A program made the position numbers and the translations under genes. A stretch of 33,258 nucleotides of DNA. Origin: Marmoricola sp. (GTDB taxonomy: Bacteria; Actinomycetota; Actinomycetes; Propionibacteriales; Nocardioidaceae). Where the stretch lies: assembly GCA_025965195.1 (NCBI GenBank), contig JAOPXK010000047.1:1-33258 (forward strand), written 5' to 3'. This document shows, piece by piece, positions 15,412 through 23,969 of this stretch (positions are counted from its first letter, which is position 1; each line of letters opens with the position of its first letter). The notes beneath the pieces were generated by a model. The model saw only the letters and a list, made by a program, of their open reading frames with translations. It ran no database searches and was not told the origin of the DNA.

Positions 15412-16341
15412 CTAGCGCTTGGCCACCGGCACGTGGAACGCGTTCGTCATCGAGTGCGCGGTGCGTGCTCCGAGCAGGTAGCCGACCCCCAGGACATCGT
15501 CGTACAGCCTCGTCAGCGACAGATGGTTCAGGGGTGCGGTCACCACGTGCGGCGTCTGGTGCGGTCGCACGACGGTGGTCAGGATCGTGTTGCCCTGCGT
15601 GCGGTCGTCCTCGTCCGCGGTGATCACGATGGCGAGCCGCCCGGCCTTCCAATCGGGACCGGTGACGAGCTTGGTGACCCACTTCTTGATGAATGCATCG
15701 GCGTTTGCCAGCGGGCAGTCGTGCGCATCGTGGCAGAGGTTGGGCACGATCATCCCGGCGTTCGGCAGCCGCCCGTGAGCGATGTCGCCCGTGAGCGCAG
15801 CCAGCGGGACGTCGTGTTTCTTGCACTGCGTGCGCTCACCGACGAAGTACGTCCACGGGTTGTGGCGTACGGCGTACCCGGTACCGCCGTTGTGCAACGC
15901 GCAGTTGGTCGGCATGCCGTCGGCGTACACCTTGGCTGTCTTGCCGGCCTTGATGGCCTGCCCGAACACCGTTGCCGACTTGAGCTTGTGGCTGACCGGG
16001 TCGCTGTCGTCACGGATCCCGTGGGTGCTCCCGCTGGCAATGCCGAGATAGTTCGGCAGTGACGGGTGCGCAAGAGCCTTGTAGTGGTTCGCGTAGCCGT
16101 AGCGGTTGCTGAGCGCCGCGAGGTACGGCATGTCGGCACGCATCTCGCTGAGCGAGTGGTTCTCGACGACCAGCACCATCAGCTTGGTGATCGGCTTCAC
16201 GCTCGCACGTGCAGGCCCCGAGGCGAGGTTGGCGGACGGCGTCGACTCGCCGCTGCCGGACCCGCAGCCCGCAAGGGCCATCGCGGTCACCAGCGCACCT
16301 GCCGGCCAGAGCATCCACTTCGAGCGTTTCAGTATCCGCAT
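15412..16341 (-). CDS. Lipoprotein of the phosphoesterase (PF04185/acid phosphatase-like) family
   Basis: 309 residues. A basic N-terminus and hydrophobic stretch end in a lipobox LAGC (23-26), so Cys26 should be lipidated and the protein held outside the membrane. Catalytic-family strings are VVENHSLSEM (about 58-67), HPSLPNYLGIASGSTHGI, PNLCHDAHDC, and ITADEDDRTQGN. The final HLSLTRLYDDVLG carries the late histidine. Relatives include phospholipase C-like and acid phosphatases; the substrate is unknown. Start chosen at 16341, where the signal peptide begins. It lies between DUF347 and PAP2 genes, suggesting extracellular phosphate-ester or lipid turnover. Confidence 0.83.
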   Translation of the reverse strand: MRILKRSKWMLWPAGALVTAMALAGCGSGSGESTPSANLASGPARASVKPITKLMVLVVENHSLSEMRADMPYLAALSNRYGYANHYKALAHPSLPNYLGIASGSTHGIRDDSDPVSHKLKSATVFGQAIKAGKTAKVYADGMPTNCALHNGGTGYAVRHNPWTYFVGERTQCKKHDVPLAALTGDIAHGRLPNAGMIVPNLCHDAHDCPLANADAFIKKWVTKLVTGPDWKAGRLAIVITADEDDRTQGNTILTTVVRPHQTPHVVTAPLNHLSLTRLYDDVLGVGYLLGARTAHSMTNAFHVPVAKR

Positions 16342-16396
16342 CCCAGCACTACCCTCCGGTCGGAGCGAAACCCGGCAGGCTGCCGAGTGCTCCCAC

Positions 16397-17233
16397 CTAA
16401 TCACTTGTTCCGAACTCGGACACGTCAACGAGCTCTGTCCGGTCCTTCTGGGTCTTGGTGAGGTACACCACGACAGCGAAGATCGTGCCGAGGAACAGCA
16501 CGCTCGTTCCGAGGGTGCCGAGCCCGAGCCCGCCGTCGGCGTGGTTCGAGGCGAGGTAGTCGCCGATGTTGGCACCCAGAGGCCGGGTGAGGATGTAGGC
16601 GAGCCAGAAGGTCAGCACCGGACCGGCCCCGACCTTCCAGGCGGCGAACACCGCGACGATCAGGCCAGCGGGCAGCAGGATCGACGTGCCGGGCGACCAG
16701 CCGGTGAGCTCCAGGGTCCAGTCGCCGACGGCGGTGCCGAGAGCGAACGTCACCAGCACCGTGAGCCAGTAGAAGGACTCCCGCGGAGTCGTCACGATCG
16801 AGTGGATGGACAGGGTGCGCTCGCGGGTGTACCAGACGCCGAACACGGCGGCGAGGAGGAGGCCGAAGACCGTGGTGCTGATCCAGAGCGGCACGTTGTG
16901 ACCATCGGTGAGGTTGTCGGTCAGCAGGGTTCCGACCACGCTGATCAGGACGACCGCGAGCCAGTAGACGCCGGGCACGTACAGGCGCAGCCTGAACTGG
17001 GCGACGAGCACGGCGACCAGCGCGGCCGAGAACACCAGGGTGGTGTTGGTCAGGCCGAAGCCCAGGGTTTCGTTGATGTAGTCGGCGAAGCTCTCTCCGA
17101 CCGTGGTGCAGAGGATCTTGATCACCCAGAAGTAGATCGTCACCTCGGGGACCTTGTTCAACATCTCTCGGCGGCGGCTTGCTGCTTGCGTTGTCGTCGT
17201 CATTGGCTGAGCCTGATCGGTCGGCCCTGACAT
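16397..17233 (-). CDS. DUF347 repeat membrane protein (COG4705-like)
   Basis: 278 residues made of four repeats of two membrane helices each. The repeat signatures are visible as KVPEVTIYFWVIKILCTTVGESFADY, RLYVPGVYWLAVVLISVVGTLLTDNL, ESFYWLTVLVTFALGTAVGDWTLEL and a more degenerate fourth with LAYILTRPLGANIGDYL. Each repeat has a (T/G)-x-(G)-(E/D) type turn and a conserved aromatic residue. The function is unknown; a transport role is only a guess. ATG at 17233 overlaps the upstream stop as TAATG, so it is coupled to the GT-C gene. An ATG at 17203 is an alternative start. Confidence 0.75.
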   Translation of the reverse strand: MSGPTDQAQPMTTTTQAASRRREMLNKVPEVTIYFWVIKILCTTVGESFADYINETLGFGLTNTTLVFSAALVAVLVAQFRLRLYVPGVYWLAVVLISVVGTLLTDNLTDGHNVPLWISTTVFGLLLAAVFGVWYTRERTLSIHSIVTTPRESFYWLTVLVTFALGTAVGDWTLELTGWSPGTSILLPAGLIVAVFAAWKVGAGPVLTFWLAYILTRPLGANIGDYLASNHADGGLGLGTLGTSVLFLGTIFAVVVYLTKTQKDRTELVDVSEFGTSD

Positions 17234-18717
17234 TAACCTGACCAGATCCTGAGAACGGATGGCTCCACGCACGGTTTCCCCTGCCGCGGCAGCGGCCGGT
17301 CGATGCCGTCACGGAGGTAGATGGATCGTCCGCAGATCTCGGCGACCGCCCGGTAGCGGGAGTGAACCGTCGCGACCAGCTGCTCGAGCCGCCGTCGGGG
17401 AAACGATGGCCGATCCCAGGACACGAACCACGTCGGGGCGTTCGGCCCGTGCAGGGTTCGCTCGAGAACCGTGAGCCGAGGATCCAGCGTCTGCGCGGGG
17501 AGGGTCCACAGGTAGGGGTACGGCGAGGAGAGGCCGGACGAGCTCACTGTCTCGGCGTCCCCGAAGGCGCTGATGATGCTGTCACCCGGTTGCGCCGCCT
17601 GTCCGATCGCGCCACCGATCGTCGTGCCCGGCTGCCGGGAATGCAAGGTCAGCCCGATGCCCCACCCGACGACCGCAACGGCCACGATGACGACACCGGC
17701 CGGACGGACCAGGCGGAGTTCGGCACCGATCAGCAGGCCGACCGCGATGGACACCGGGACAACCGCCTCGACCAGGTAGTGGGTCCAGAAACCACCGCCG
17801 GCGAGCATCGAGGTCGTCGAGTAGGCGATCGTGGCGAGCACACCCCAGGCCGCGGCGCCACGGATCCGCCTTCTGAGCAGCGCCCAGGCGAGGGCGAGGA
17901 GCACGACGGGTGCTCCGCTGAGCGCCCAGGTCACCAACAGGGCGTGAAGCCGCCTGGCGTCGGCAGCGCCGCTGTGCTCGGCGATCACCTGGGCCGCCTT
18001 GATCCGGAACGGATAGGTCGCGTCGTACACGCCCGCCAGCGACGATCCGTGCAGGACGGTCCAGCCGCCGACCACCAACAGGGACGCGAGAGCTCCTGCG
18101 GCCGCCGAGACGAACAGGGTCGGCCGCCGCCGGCCGCTCACCAGCCAGCTGACGAGTGCGAACACGAACACCTCGGCCATGTTCTGCTTGACGAGCAACG
18201 CAGCGACCGCACAGGCACCCGTTCCGAACGCGCACCATCGGGCCCGACCCGCTCCCAGTGCGTGACAGGCCGCGATCGCCGCCGCAATTCCTGCGGCGAT
18301 GAAGGGCGCCGCGAGCAGTTCGCCGTTGACCTGAACCGTGCCCAGCAGCGGACAGGCGAGCAGGACGCCGGTAACGACAGCCGTCCAGCCGGCTGCGCGA
18401 GCGCCTGCGACCTGGCGCACAGCCGACGCGGCACCGACGACGGCGAGAGCTGCGGCCACGGCTCCGATAACTCGAAGACCCGGCAGGCCGCCCAGCGCGG
18501 AGGCGAGCTGGAAGATCGCGATCAGCAAGGGCGGCCGGTCGACCCAGTAGTGGCTGTAGAGCGAGGGCCCGCCGGCATGCCATTGCTGCGCGACCGCCAG
18601 GTAGCCACCCTCGTCGGAACCCTCGGACGTGCCCACGAACGGAAGCCGGAGGATCATCACCAGGAGGGCAGCGAGCAGTACGACGCGCCGCTCGCCTGCG
18701 ACTCGAAGGCCTGTCAC
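17233..18717 (-). CDS. GT-C-fold membrane glycosyltransferase (ArnT/PMT-like, family 39/83 type)
   Basis: 494 residues with roughly ten to twelve hydrophobic segments. The first external loop carries SDEGGY (34-39), the acidic motif of polyprenyl-phosphate-dependent glycosyltransferases. YWVDRPPLL (57-65) follows, matching the ArnT/PMT_2 'DRPPL' pattern. The C-terminal 110 residues are soluble and external. It should transfer a sugar from a polyprenyl-phosphate donor to an unknown acceptor outside the cell. GTG at 18717 follows the histidine kinase stop by 30 bases, and its stop overlaps the DUF347 start. Control by the upstream two-component system is likely. Confidence 0.8.
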   Translation of the reverse strand: MTGLRVAGERRVVLLAALLVMILRLPFVGTSEGSDEGGYLAVAQQWHAGGPSLYSHYWVDRPPLLIAIFQLASALGGLPGLRVIGAVAAALAVVGAASAVRQVAGARAAGWTAVVTGVLLACPLLGTVQVNGELLAAPFIAAGIAAAIAACHALGAGRARWCAFGTGACAVAALLVKQNMAEVFVFALVSWLVSGRRRPTLFVSAAAGALASLLVVGGWTVLHGSSLAGVYDATYPFRIKAAQVIAEHSGAADARRLHALLVTWALSGAPVVLLALAWALLRRRIRGAAAWGVLATIAYSTTSMLAGGGFWTHYLVEAVVPVSIAVGLLIGAELRLVRPAGVVIVAVAVVGWGIGLTLHSRQPGTTIGGAIGQAAQPGDSIISAFGDAETVSSSGLSSPYPYLWTLPAQTLDPRLTVLERTLHGPNAPTWFVSWDRPSFPRRRLEQLVATVHSRYRAVAEICGRSIYLRDGIDRPLPRQGKPCVEPSVLRIWSG

Positions 18718-18747
18718 ACCTTCACTCTCGGGCGATCCCCCTGACCC

Positions 18748-20142
18748 TCACCTGAACGCGTTGGAACTCGTGTCGCCGGTCATCGGGGTGGGTCGGGCTG
18801 GATCGGGCAGAGCCACCTCGACCCGGAGCCCGTCATACGGCGAGCGGGTCAGCCGGACCTCGCCGCCGCGTCGCCGGATCAGCTCGCTGACGATGGCAAG
18901 TCCGAGCCCGCTGCCGCCCGCGTCGCGGTCCCGGGCTTCGTCGAGCCGGCTGAAGCGTTCGAGGACCCGCTCGCGGTCGGCCGGCTGCACACCAGGCCCG
19001 TCATCGTCCACGCGGATGACGACCTGCCCGCCGATCCGGGCGGCCGAGAGGACGATCCGGCTCGTCGCGAAGCGCAGGGCGTTCTCGACGAGATTGCCCA
19101 GCACCCTGACGAGCTCCTCGCTGTCGGCTTCGGCGAGCAGGGCCGGGTCGGAGTCCCCCAGGGTGACCTGGACCCGTTGTCCGGCGTACTTCGTCGCGAC
19201 CGTGCCGAGGAGGTCCTGCACGTTCAGGGACGTGGACGGATGGAGGGGAACCGCATCGGCGTCCAGCCTGGCCAGCGTCAGCAGGTCCTCGACGAGAGCG
19301 GACATCCGCATCACGTCGAGGTGCAGGTCATCGACCAGCTCTCCGCCCTCACCGAGGCGTTCGGCGACCTCGAGCTGGGTCCGCATCGAGGCCAACGGAC
19401 TCCGCAGCTCGTGGGCAACATCGGCGACGAACGACCGCTGCCGTTCCCGTGAGTCCGAAAGCCTGTCCAGCATGGAGTTCAACGTCAGGGCCAGGGCGTG
19501 CACCTCGTCACCGGAACCCGTGACCGGGAGCCGTTCGTCGCGGCCCGACCCGGAGATCCGTTCGGCGCCGGACCGCAGCTCCTCGACCGGGCGAAGCGTG
19601 GCGCCGATGACCCGCCACGCGATCAGGCCGAGCGCGATCAACAACGCGGGGAAGGTCAGCAGCAACGCGCGGCGAAGCACCTTGGCGCTTCGCTGGATCT
19701 CGTCGAGCTGCTGCGCAACCACCACGGTCCGTGAGGTGCCCGAAGCCCGGACGGCGGTGACCCGGAGCTCGGAGCTCAGCCCGATCCGCGAACCGGAGAC
19801 CTCGACCGGCTTCGACACCGCGCGCCGCAGCTCGGCCGGGTCGAGCAGTGTCGTCAGCTGGTCGGCGTTTCCCGAGGCACTGACCACCCGCCCTCGGGTG
19901 TCGACGACCTGGACGATCTGGGTGCCCGCGACCGGGATCGGATCGGGCAGCCGGTGGGTCTTCACCAGGTCCACCACCTCGGCGGCTGTCGCCGTCGAGC
20001 TCCGGTCGAGGGAGTGCAGGCCGGTGAACCAGAGCACGCCGTACAGCGCGACGCTGCCGATCCCGGTGGCCACGGCGAGGCCCACCAGACCGACGGCCAT
20101 CAGCCGAACCCGGAGCGAGAAGTGGCGGGCCCGGTTCGTCAT
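18748..20142 (-). CDS. Two-component sensor histidine kinase
   Basis: 464 residues. Two membrane helices (about 14-38 and 159-178) frame an external sensor region of about 120 residues without a recognisable ligand motif. HAMP follows (about 178-230). The phospho-acceptor is His244 in FVADVAHELRSPL. The ATPase domain has the N box NLVENAL (N354), G1 DDDGPGV (379-385) and G2 GGSGLGLAIV. ATG at 20142 overlaps the response-regulator stop as ATGA. The GT-C gene follows by 30 bases, so envelope modification may be part of its response. The signal is unknown. Confidence 0.93.
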   Translation of the reverse strand: MTNRARHFSLRVRLMAVGLVGLAVATGIGSVALYGVLWFTGLHSLDRSSTATAAEVVDLVKTHRLPDPIPVAGTQIVQVVDTRGRVVSASGNADQLTTLLDPAELRRAVSKPVEVSGSRIGLSSELRVTAVRASGTSRTVVVAQQLDEIQRSAKVLRRALLLTFPALLIALGLIAWRVIGATLRPVEELRSGAERISGSGRDERLPVTGSGDEVHALALTLNSMLDRLSDSRERQRSFVADVAHELRSPLASMRTQLEVAERLGEGGELVDDLHLDVMRMSALVEDLLTLARLDADAVPLHPSTSLNVQDLLGTVATKYAGQRVQVTLGDSDPALLAEADSEELVRVLGNLVENALRFATSRIVLSAARIGGQVVIRVDDDGPGVQPADRERVLERFSRLDEARDRDAGGSGLGLAIVSELIRRRGGEVRLTRSPYDGLRVEVALPDPARPTPMTGDTSSNAFR

Positions 20143-20795
20143 TGCACGATTCGATAGCCCGCACCACGCACGGTGAGGATCACGTCCCGGCCGAGCTTGC
20201 GGCGCAGGTAGCCGACGTAGACCTCGACGGCGTTGGGATCCACGTCCGCGTTCATGTCCCACACATTGTCGAGCAGGTCGAGCTTGGTCACCACCTGGTC
20301 GACGTGCCGCATCAGGTGCTCGAGAACCGCGTATTCGCGAGGGCTCAGCGACACCGGCTCTCCTGCGGAGGTGACCTCCCGGGTTGCCGGGTCCAGGCGC
20401 ACATCGCCGGCCGCAAGCACGACGGGCCGCGGCTCATTGCCTCGTCGCAGCAGCGCCCGCAGCCGAGCCAGCAGCACGACGTAGGAGAACGGCTTGGTGA
20501 GGTAGTCGTCGGCGCCGTAGTCGAGGCCGTCGGCCTGGTCGTGAGGGCCGTCCTTGGCGGAGAGCATCATCACCGGGACCCAGTTCTCCTCCGCGCGCAG
20601 CCGACGGACCACCTCATATCCGGAGAGCCTCGGAAGCATCACGTCGAGGAGGACCGCCGCGTAGTCGCCGTGCAGGGCAGCCTCGAGCCCGGCCTCGCCG
20701 TCGGCGGCCAGCTCGACCTGGAACCCCTCGGCGGTCAGTCCGCGCCGGAGCGCCTGACCGAGTCGGGCCTCGTCCTCCACCACGAGAAGTCGCAT
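20139..20795 (-). CDS. OmpR/PhoB-family response regulator
   Basis: 218 residues. The receiver domain (1-115) has Glu7/Asp8, phospho-acceptor Asp51 in LLDVMLP, Ser79 and Lys101 in TKPF. The winged-helix DNA-binding domain contains LSPREYAVLEHLM, VDPNAVEVYVGYLRRKLG and the closing TVRGAGYRIV. An AGGGTG ribosome site is six bases before ATG at 20795. It is divergent from the LolA-like gene, with an 80-base shared intergenic region, so it may control both directions. It is coupled to the kinase by a 4-base overlap. Confidence 0.94.
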   Translation of the reverse strand: MRLLVVEDEARLGQALRRGLTAEGFQVELAADGEAGLEAALHGDYAAVLLDVMLPRLSGYEVVRRLRAEENWVPVMMLSAKDGPHDQADGLDYGADDYLTKPFSYVVLLARLRALLRRGNEPRPVVLAAGDVRLDPATREVTSAGEPVSLSPREYAVLEHLMRHVDQVVTKLDLLDNVWDMNADVDPNAVEVYVGYLRRKLGRDVILTVRGAGYRIVQ

Positions 20796-20875
20796 GTCGT
20801 CACCCTGACACGCCAGCAGGGTCGGCGCAGGAGGCTCTCAGCGGTTTCACAGCCCACCCGGAGCAAGATCTCCCC

Positions 20876-21964
20876 ATGACCTCACTTCGTCGTCGGCCCG
20901 CGCTCCGCTGGCTGGCCCCCATCGCAACCGCCATCGTCTTCGTCGGCGCCGGCTCGTTGATCTCGGCGTTCACCAACGCCGCCCAGGCAGACCTCGCGCC
21001 CCGTTCGGCGGCGCAGCTCCTCGTCGACGTGCAGAACGCGCGGCTGGACGGACTCTCCGGCACGATCGCCCAGAGCGCCGACCTCGGCATCCCGTCACTG
21101 CCCGGCATCGGTGGCGGCAGCTCCGACCTGAGCTCTCTGGTCTCGGGCTCGCACACCTTGCGGCTCTGGTACGACGGACCTGACCACGTCCGCCTTGCCC
21201 TGCTGGGACAGTTCGGCGAGTCCGACGTGGTCCGCAACGGCGCCGACCTCTGGACCTGGTCGAGCACCGGGCACAGCGCGACCCACAGCGCGTTGCCCTC
21301 GAACAGCGCCGGCCACGACAGCAGCCCGTTGCAGGGCGAGGCGACGATGACCCCGCAGGCCGCCGCCGACGCCGCGCTGAAGGCGATCAGCCCGTCCACG
21401 TCCGTGACCACCAACGGCACCGACATCGTTGCCGGCCGGGCCGCCTACCTGCTCACCTTGCAGCCGAAGAGCTCGAACTCGCTGGTGGGATCGGTGCAGA
21501 TCGCGATCGACGGCAAGACCCATGTGCCCACGCGTGTCCAGGTCTTCGCAGTCGGCGCGAGCAAGCCCTCACTCTCTGTCGGGTTCACGTCGTTCAACCC
21601 GGGTGCTCCGTCGTCGTCGGTCTTCGGGTTCAACCCGCCTCCCGGCACCAAGGTGACCCAGGAGAAGGGCGAGCCGAGGAGCCTCACCGGCAAGAAGACC
21701 GGCAGGAGCGCTGTCGACAATGCCGATCCGAAGGTCGTCGGGTCCGGCTGGACCTCGGTGCTGGTCGCATCGGCACCCGACGTCGTGTCGGGATCAGGCT
21801 CCACCGCCACGCTGTTGCAGAAGCTGCCCGAGGTCTCCGGGACCTGGGGTTCTGGCCGGCTGCTCGAGGGCACGCTGTTCTCCGTGCTCCTCACCCAGGA
21901 CGGTCGCATCGTGGTCGGCGCCGTACCTCCGAGCGTGTTGTACGCCGCACTGGCAGCCGGATGA
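20876..21964 (+). CDS. LolA/RseB-like exported protein
   Basis: 362 residues. An N-terminal membrane anchor or signal (about 12-33) ends near NAAQADLAP; there is no lipobox. The body has a LolA-like start (SAAQLLVDVQNARLDGLSGTI) and then a beta-rich pattern: LRLWYDGPDHVRLALLG, VVRNGADLWTWSS, AAYLLTLQPKSS, SVQIAIDGKTHVPTRV. In Gram-negative bacteria LolA carries lipoproteins to the outer membrane; a single-membrane actinobacterium has none, so the role must differ. The stop overlaps the ABC ATPase ATG (ATGA), tying it to that transporter. The promoter region is shared with the response regulator. Confidence 0.76.
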   Translation: MTSLRRRPALRWLAPIATAIVFVGAGSLISAFTNAAQADLAPRSAAQLLVDVQNARLDGLSGTIAQSADLGIPSLPGIGGGSSDLSSLVSGSHTLRLWYDGPDHVRLALLGQFGESDVVRNGADLWTWSSTGHSATHSALPSNSAGHDSSPLQGEATMTPQAAADAALKAISPSTSVTTNGTDIVAGRAAYLLTLQPKSSNSLVGSVQIAIDGKTHVPTRVQVFAVGASKPSLSVGFTSFNPGAPSSSVFGFNPPPGTKVTQEKGEPRSLTGKKTGRSAVDNADPKVVGSGWTSVLVASAPDVVSGSGSTATLLQKLPEVSGTWGSGRLLEGTLFSVLLTQDGRIVVGAVPPSVLYAALAAG

Positions 21965-22890
21965 CCGGCGCTGCCGTAACGACCTCCGGGCTGACCAAGA
22001 AGTTCGGTCATCAGGTCGCCGTGGATGGAGTCGACCTCGAGGTTCCCCTCGGCTCCGTCTACGGGTTCCTCGGACCCAACGGCTCGGGCAAGACCACGAC
22101 GATCAGGATGGTGCTCGGCCTGATCGTCCCCACGGCCGGTGAAGTCCAGCTGCTCGGCAACCCGCTCGGCAGGATCGGTGAGTCGCTCCCCCGTGTCGGC
22201 GCCCTGGTCGAGGGTCCGGCCTTCCACCTCTATCTCTCGGGCCGGGACAACCTGCGACGCCTCGATGCCGCGGACCTGCGGGCGGACCCGGCAACGTCGG
22301 CGACCAGGATCGACAGTGCGCTCGACCGCGTCGGCCTGCTGGCCGCGGCCACCAAGCGCTATCGCGCCTACTCCCTCGGCATGCGCCAGCGCCTCGCGAT
22401 CGCGGCGTCATTGCTGACTCCCAAGGAGCTGCTCGTGCTCGACGAACCAACCAACGGCCTCGACCCGCAGGGCACCCGGGAGGTGCGTCATCTGGTCGCC
22501 TCACTGGCCGACGAGGGCAGCACCGTCCTCGTCTCGAGCCACCTGCTCTCGGAGATCGAGCAGGTCTGCACGCATGTCGGGGTCATGCATGTCGGCCGTC
22601 TCGTCGCCCAGGGTCCGGTCAGCGAGATCGGCGGCGACGCCCGGCCGCGAGCCCGCGTCGAGACCGACCAACCACAGGTGGCCGCCCGGATCATGACCGA
22701 GCTCGGAGTCCGTGACGTCCGGGTCGACCACGGATCCGCCGTCGGCGAACTCGACGGCACCGCGCCGGAGAAGATCGTCGCCGGCTGCGTGCAGCAGGGT
22801 CTGGCCGTCACCGGGTTCCGGGTGGAGACACCCTCGTTGGAAGACACGTTCGTGGCGCTCACCGGGGAGGGCTTTGATGTCAGCGGTTGA
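21961..22890 (+). CDS. ABC transporter ATP-binding protein
   Basis: 309 residues. Walker A is GPNGSGKT (38-45), the signature is YSLGMRQRL (137-145, SLGMR in place of LSGGQ, usual for this drug/CcmA-type group), and Walker B is LLVLDEP (157-163), followed by TNGLDPQG. The switch histidine is in SSHLLSEIEQV. The C-terminal 80 residues match the extra domain of DrrA/BcrA-like exporters. It is coupled to the LolA-like gene by a 4-base overlap and to the permease by a 14-base overlap. The substrate is unknown; export or lipid handling is likely. Confidence 0.92.
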   Translation: MTGAAVTTSGLTKKFGHQVAVDGVDLEVPLGSVYGFLGPNGSGKTTTIRMVLGLIVPTAGEVQLLGNPLGRIGESLPRVGALVEGPAFHLYLSGRDNLRRLDAADLRADPATSATRIDSALDRVGLLAAATKRYRAYSLGMRQRLAIAASLLTPKELLVLDEPTNGLDPQGTREVRHLVASLADEGSTVLVSSHLLSEIEQVCTHVGVMHVGRLVAQGPVSEIGGDARPRARVETDQPQVAARIMTELGVRDVRVDHGSAVGELDGTAPEKIVAGCVQQGLAVTGFRVETPSLEDTFVALTGEGFDVSG

Positions 22891-23740
22891 GGCCGGCGTC
22901 CGGGATGTCACGTCCCGGCCACGCCGCCTGTCCACACGCTTCCTCCGCTCGGAGCTCGGGCTGGTGTTCGGCCGGCGCCGCAACCAGGTGGGGCTCGTCG
23001 TCCTCATCGGGCCGCCGGTGCTGATCTCGATCGCGGTGAAGTCGTCCGCGTCCCGGCCGGGCCGTGGCGCACCGGACTTCTTCAGCTCGATCACCGAGAA
23101 CGGGCTCTTCGTGGCGCTCGCCGCGCTGACCATCGAGATGGCGCTGTTCTTGCCACTGGCGGTGGCAGCCGTCTCGGGTGACTCCGTTGCGGGCGAGGCG
23201 AGCACCGGCACCCTTCGGTATCTGCTCACCGTGCCGGTCGACCGGCTGCGGCTGCTGGCGGTGAAGTACGCCGGCATCGTCGCGTTCGCCTTTGCGGCGA
23301 CACTCGTCGTCACGGCAGCAGGCGTGCTGATGGGTGTGGTGCTCTTCGGCGGAGGCAACCTGACCCTGTTGTCGGGGAGCCAGATCGGCTTCGGCGCCGG
23401 CCTGCTCCGGGTGTTGGCAGCCGCTCTCTATCTCGGCTGCGGATTCGCAGCACTCGGGGCGGTCGGGCTGTTCGTGTCGACCCTCACCGAACAGCCGATC
23501 GGCGCAACGCTGGCGACGGTGATCTTCAGCGCCGCCAGCCTGATCGCCGACAGCATCCCGCAGGTGAGCTGGGTGCACCCGTATCTCATCACCCACAACT
23601 GGACAGCCTTCGGGGACCTGTTCCGCAGCCCGATCGCCTGGACCGGGATCGAGCACGGCCTCTACTCGGCTGCCGGGTACATCGTGGTCTTCTTCCTCGC
23701 CGCCTGGGCACGCTTCTCCACCAAGGACGTGACCAGCTGA
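22877..23740 (+). CDS. ABC transporter permease (ABC-2 type)
   Basis: 287 residues with six predicted membrane segments after a basic N-terminus. The conserved GEASTGTLRYLLTVPVDRLRLL region (about 114-135) is typical of ABC-2 type permeases that work with DrrA/BcrA-like ATPases. ATG at 22877 has GGAGG six bases upstream and lies inside the ATPase 3' end. The convergent small membrane gene ends 13 bases beyond its stop. Together with the LolA-like protein it makes a three-gene unit whose cargo is unknown. Confidence 0.87.
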   Translation: MSAVEAGVRDVTSRPRRLSTRFLRSELGLVFGRRRNQVGLVVLIGPPVLISIAVKSSASRPGRGAPDFFSSITENGLFVALAALTIEMALFLPLAVAAVSGDSVAGEASTGTLRYLLTVPVDRLRLLAVKYAGIVAFAFAATLVVTAAGVLMGVVLFGGGNLTLLSGSQIGFGAGLLRVLAAALYLGCGFAALGAVGLFVSTLTEQPIGATLATVIFSAASLIADSIPQVSWVHPYLITHNWTAFGDLFRSPIAWTGIEHGLYSAAGYIVVFFLAAWARFSTKDVTS

Positions 23741-23753
23741 CGCGGCCGGATGC

Positions 23754-23969
23754 TCAGCGACCTCGTCTGGTCACCCGGTAGATGCTCACCGGGAGCAGCA
23801 CCACGACGAGCGCCGGCAGCAGCCACCAGAAGGCTCCGGACGTGGAGTGGGTCAGCCAGTAGGTGCCGGCCAGGCCGAGCACGACGCCGACGGCGACCCG
23901 CCAGTCGTCACCGATGATGAAGTCATACCAGAACACGCCGAACGACTTGAACCAGCCGAGGACCTTCAT
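23754..23969 (-). CDS. Small membrane protein, 71 aa
   Basis: Two hydrophobic helices (about 24-40 and 46-64) with an aromatic N-terminus (WFKSFGVFWYDFIIGDDW) and a basic tail (RVTRRGR). The ATG overlaps the stop of the preceding ExxE membrane protein by 4 bases, so it belongs to the flavin electron-transfer operon. The family is not recognised. Small double-span proteins at the end of redox or transport operons often are accessory subunits; that is inference. Confidence 0.7.
   Translation of the reverse strand: MKVLGWFKSFGVFWYDFIIGDDWRVAVGVVLGLAGTYWLTHSTSGAFWWLLPALVVVLLPVSIYRVTRRGR

Noticed and set aside
16372-16386. Terminator between the DUF347 and lipoprotein genes
   Set aside because: The stem is only about five base pairs and no T-tract follows; transcription may well continue.
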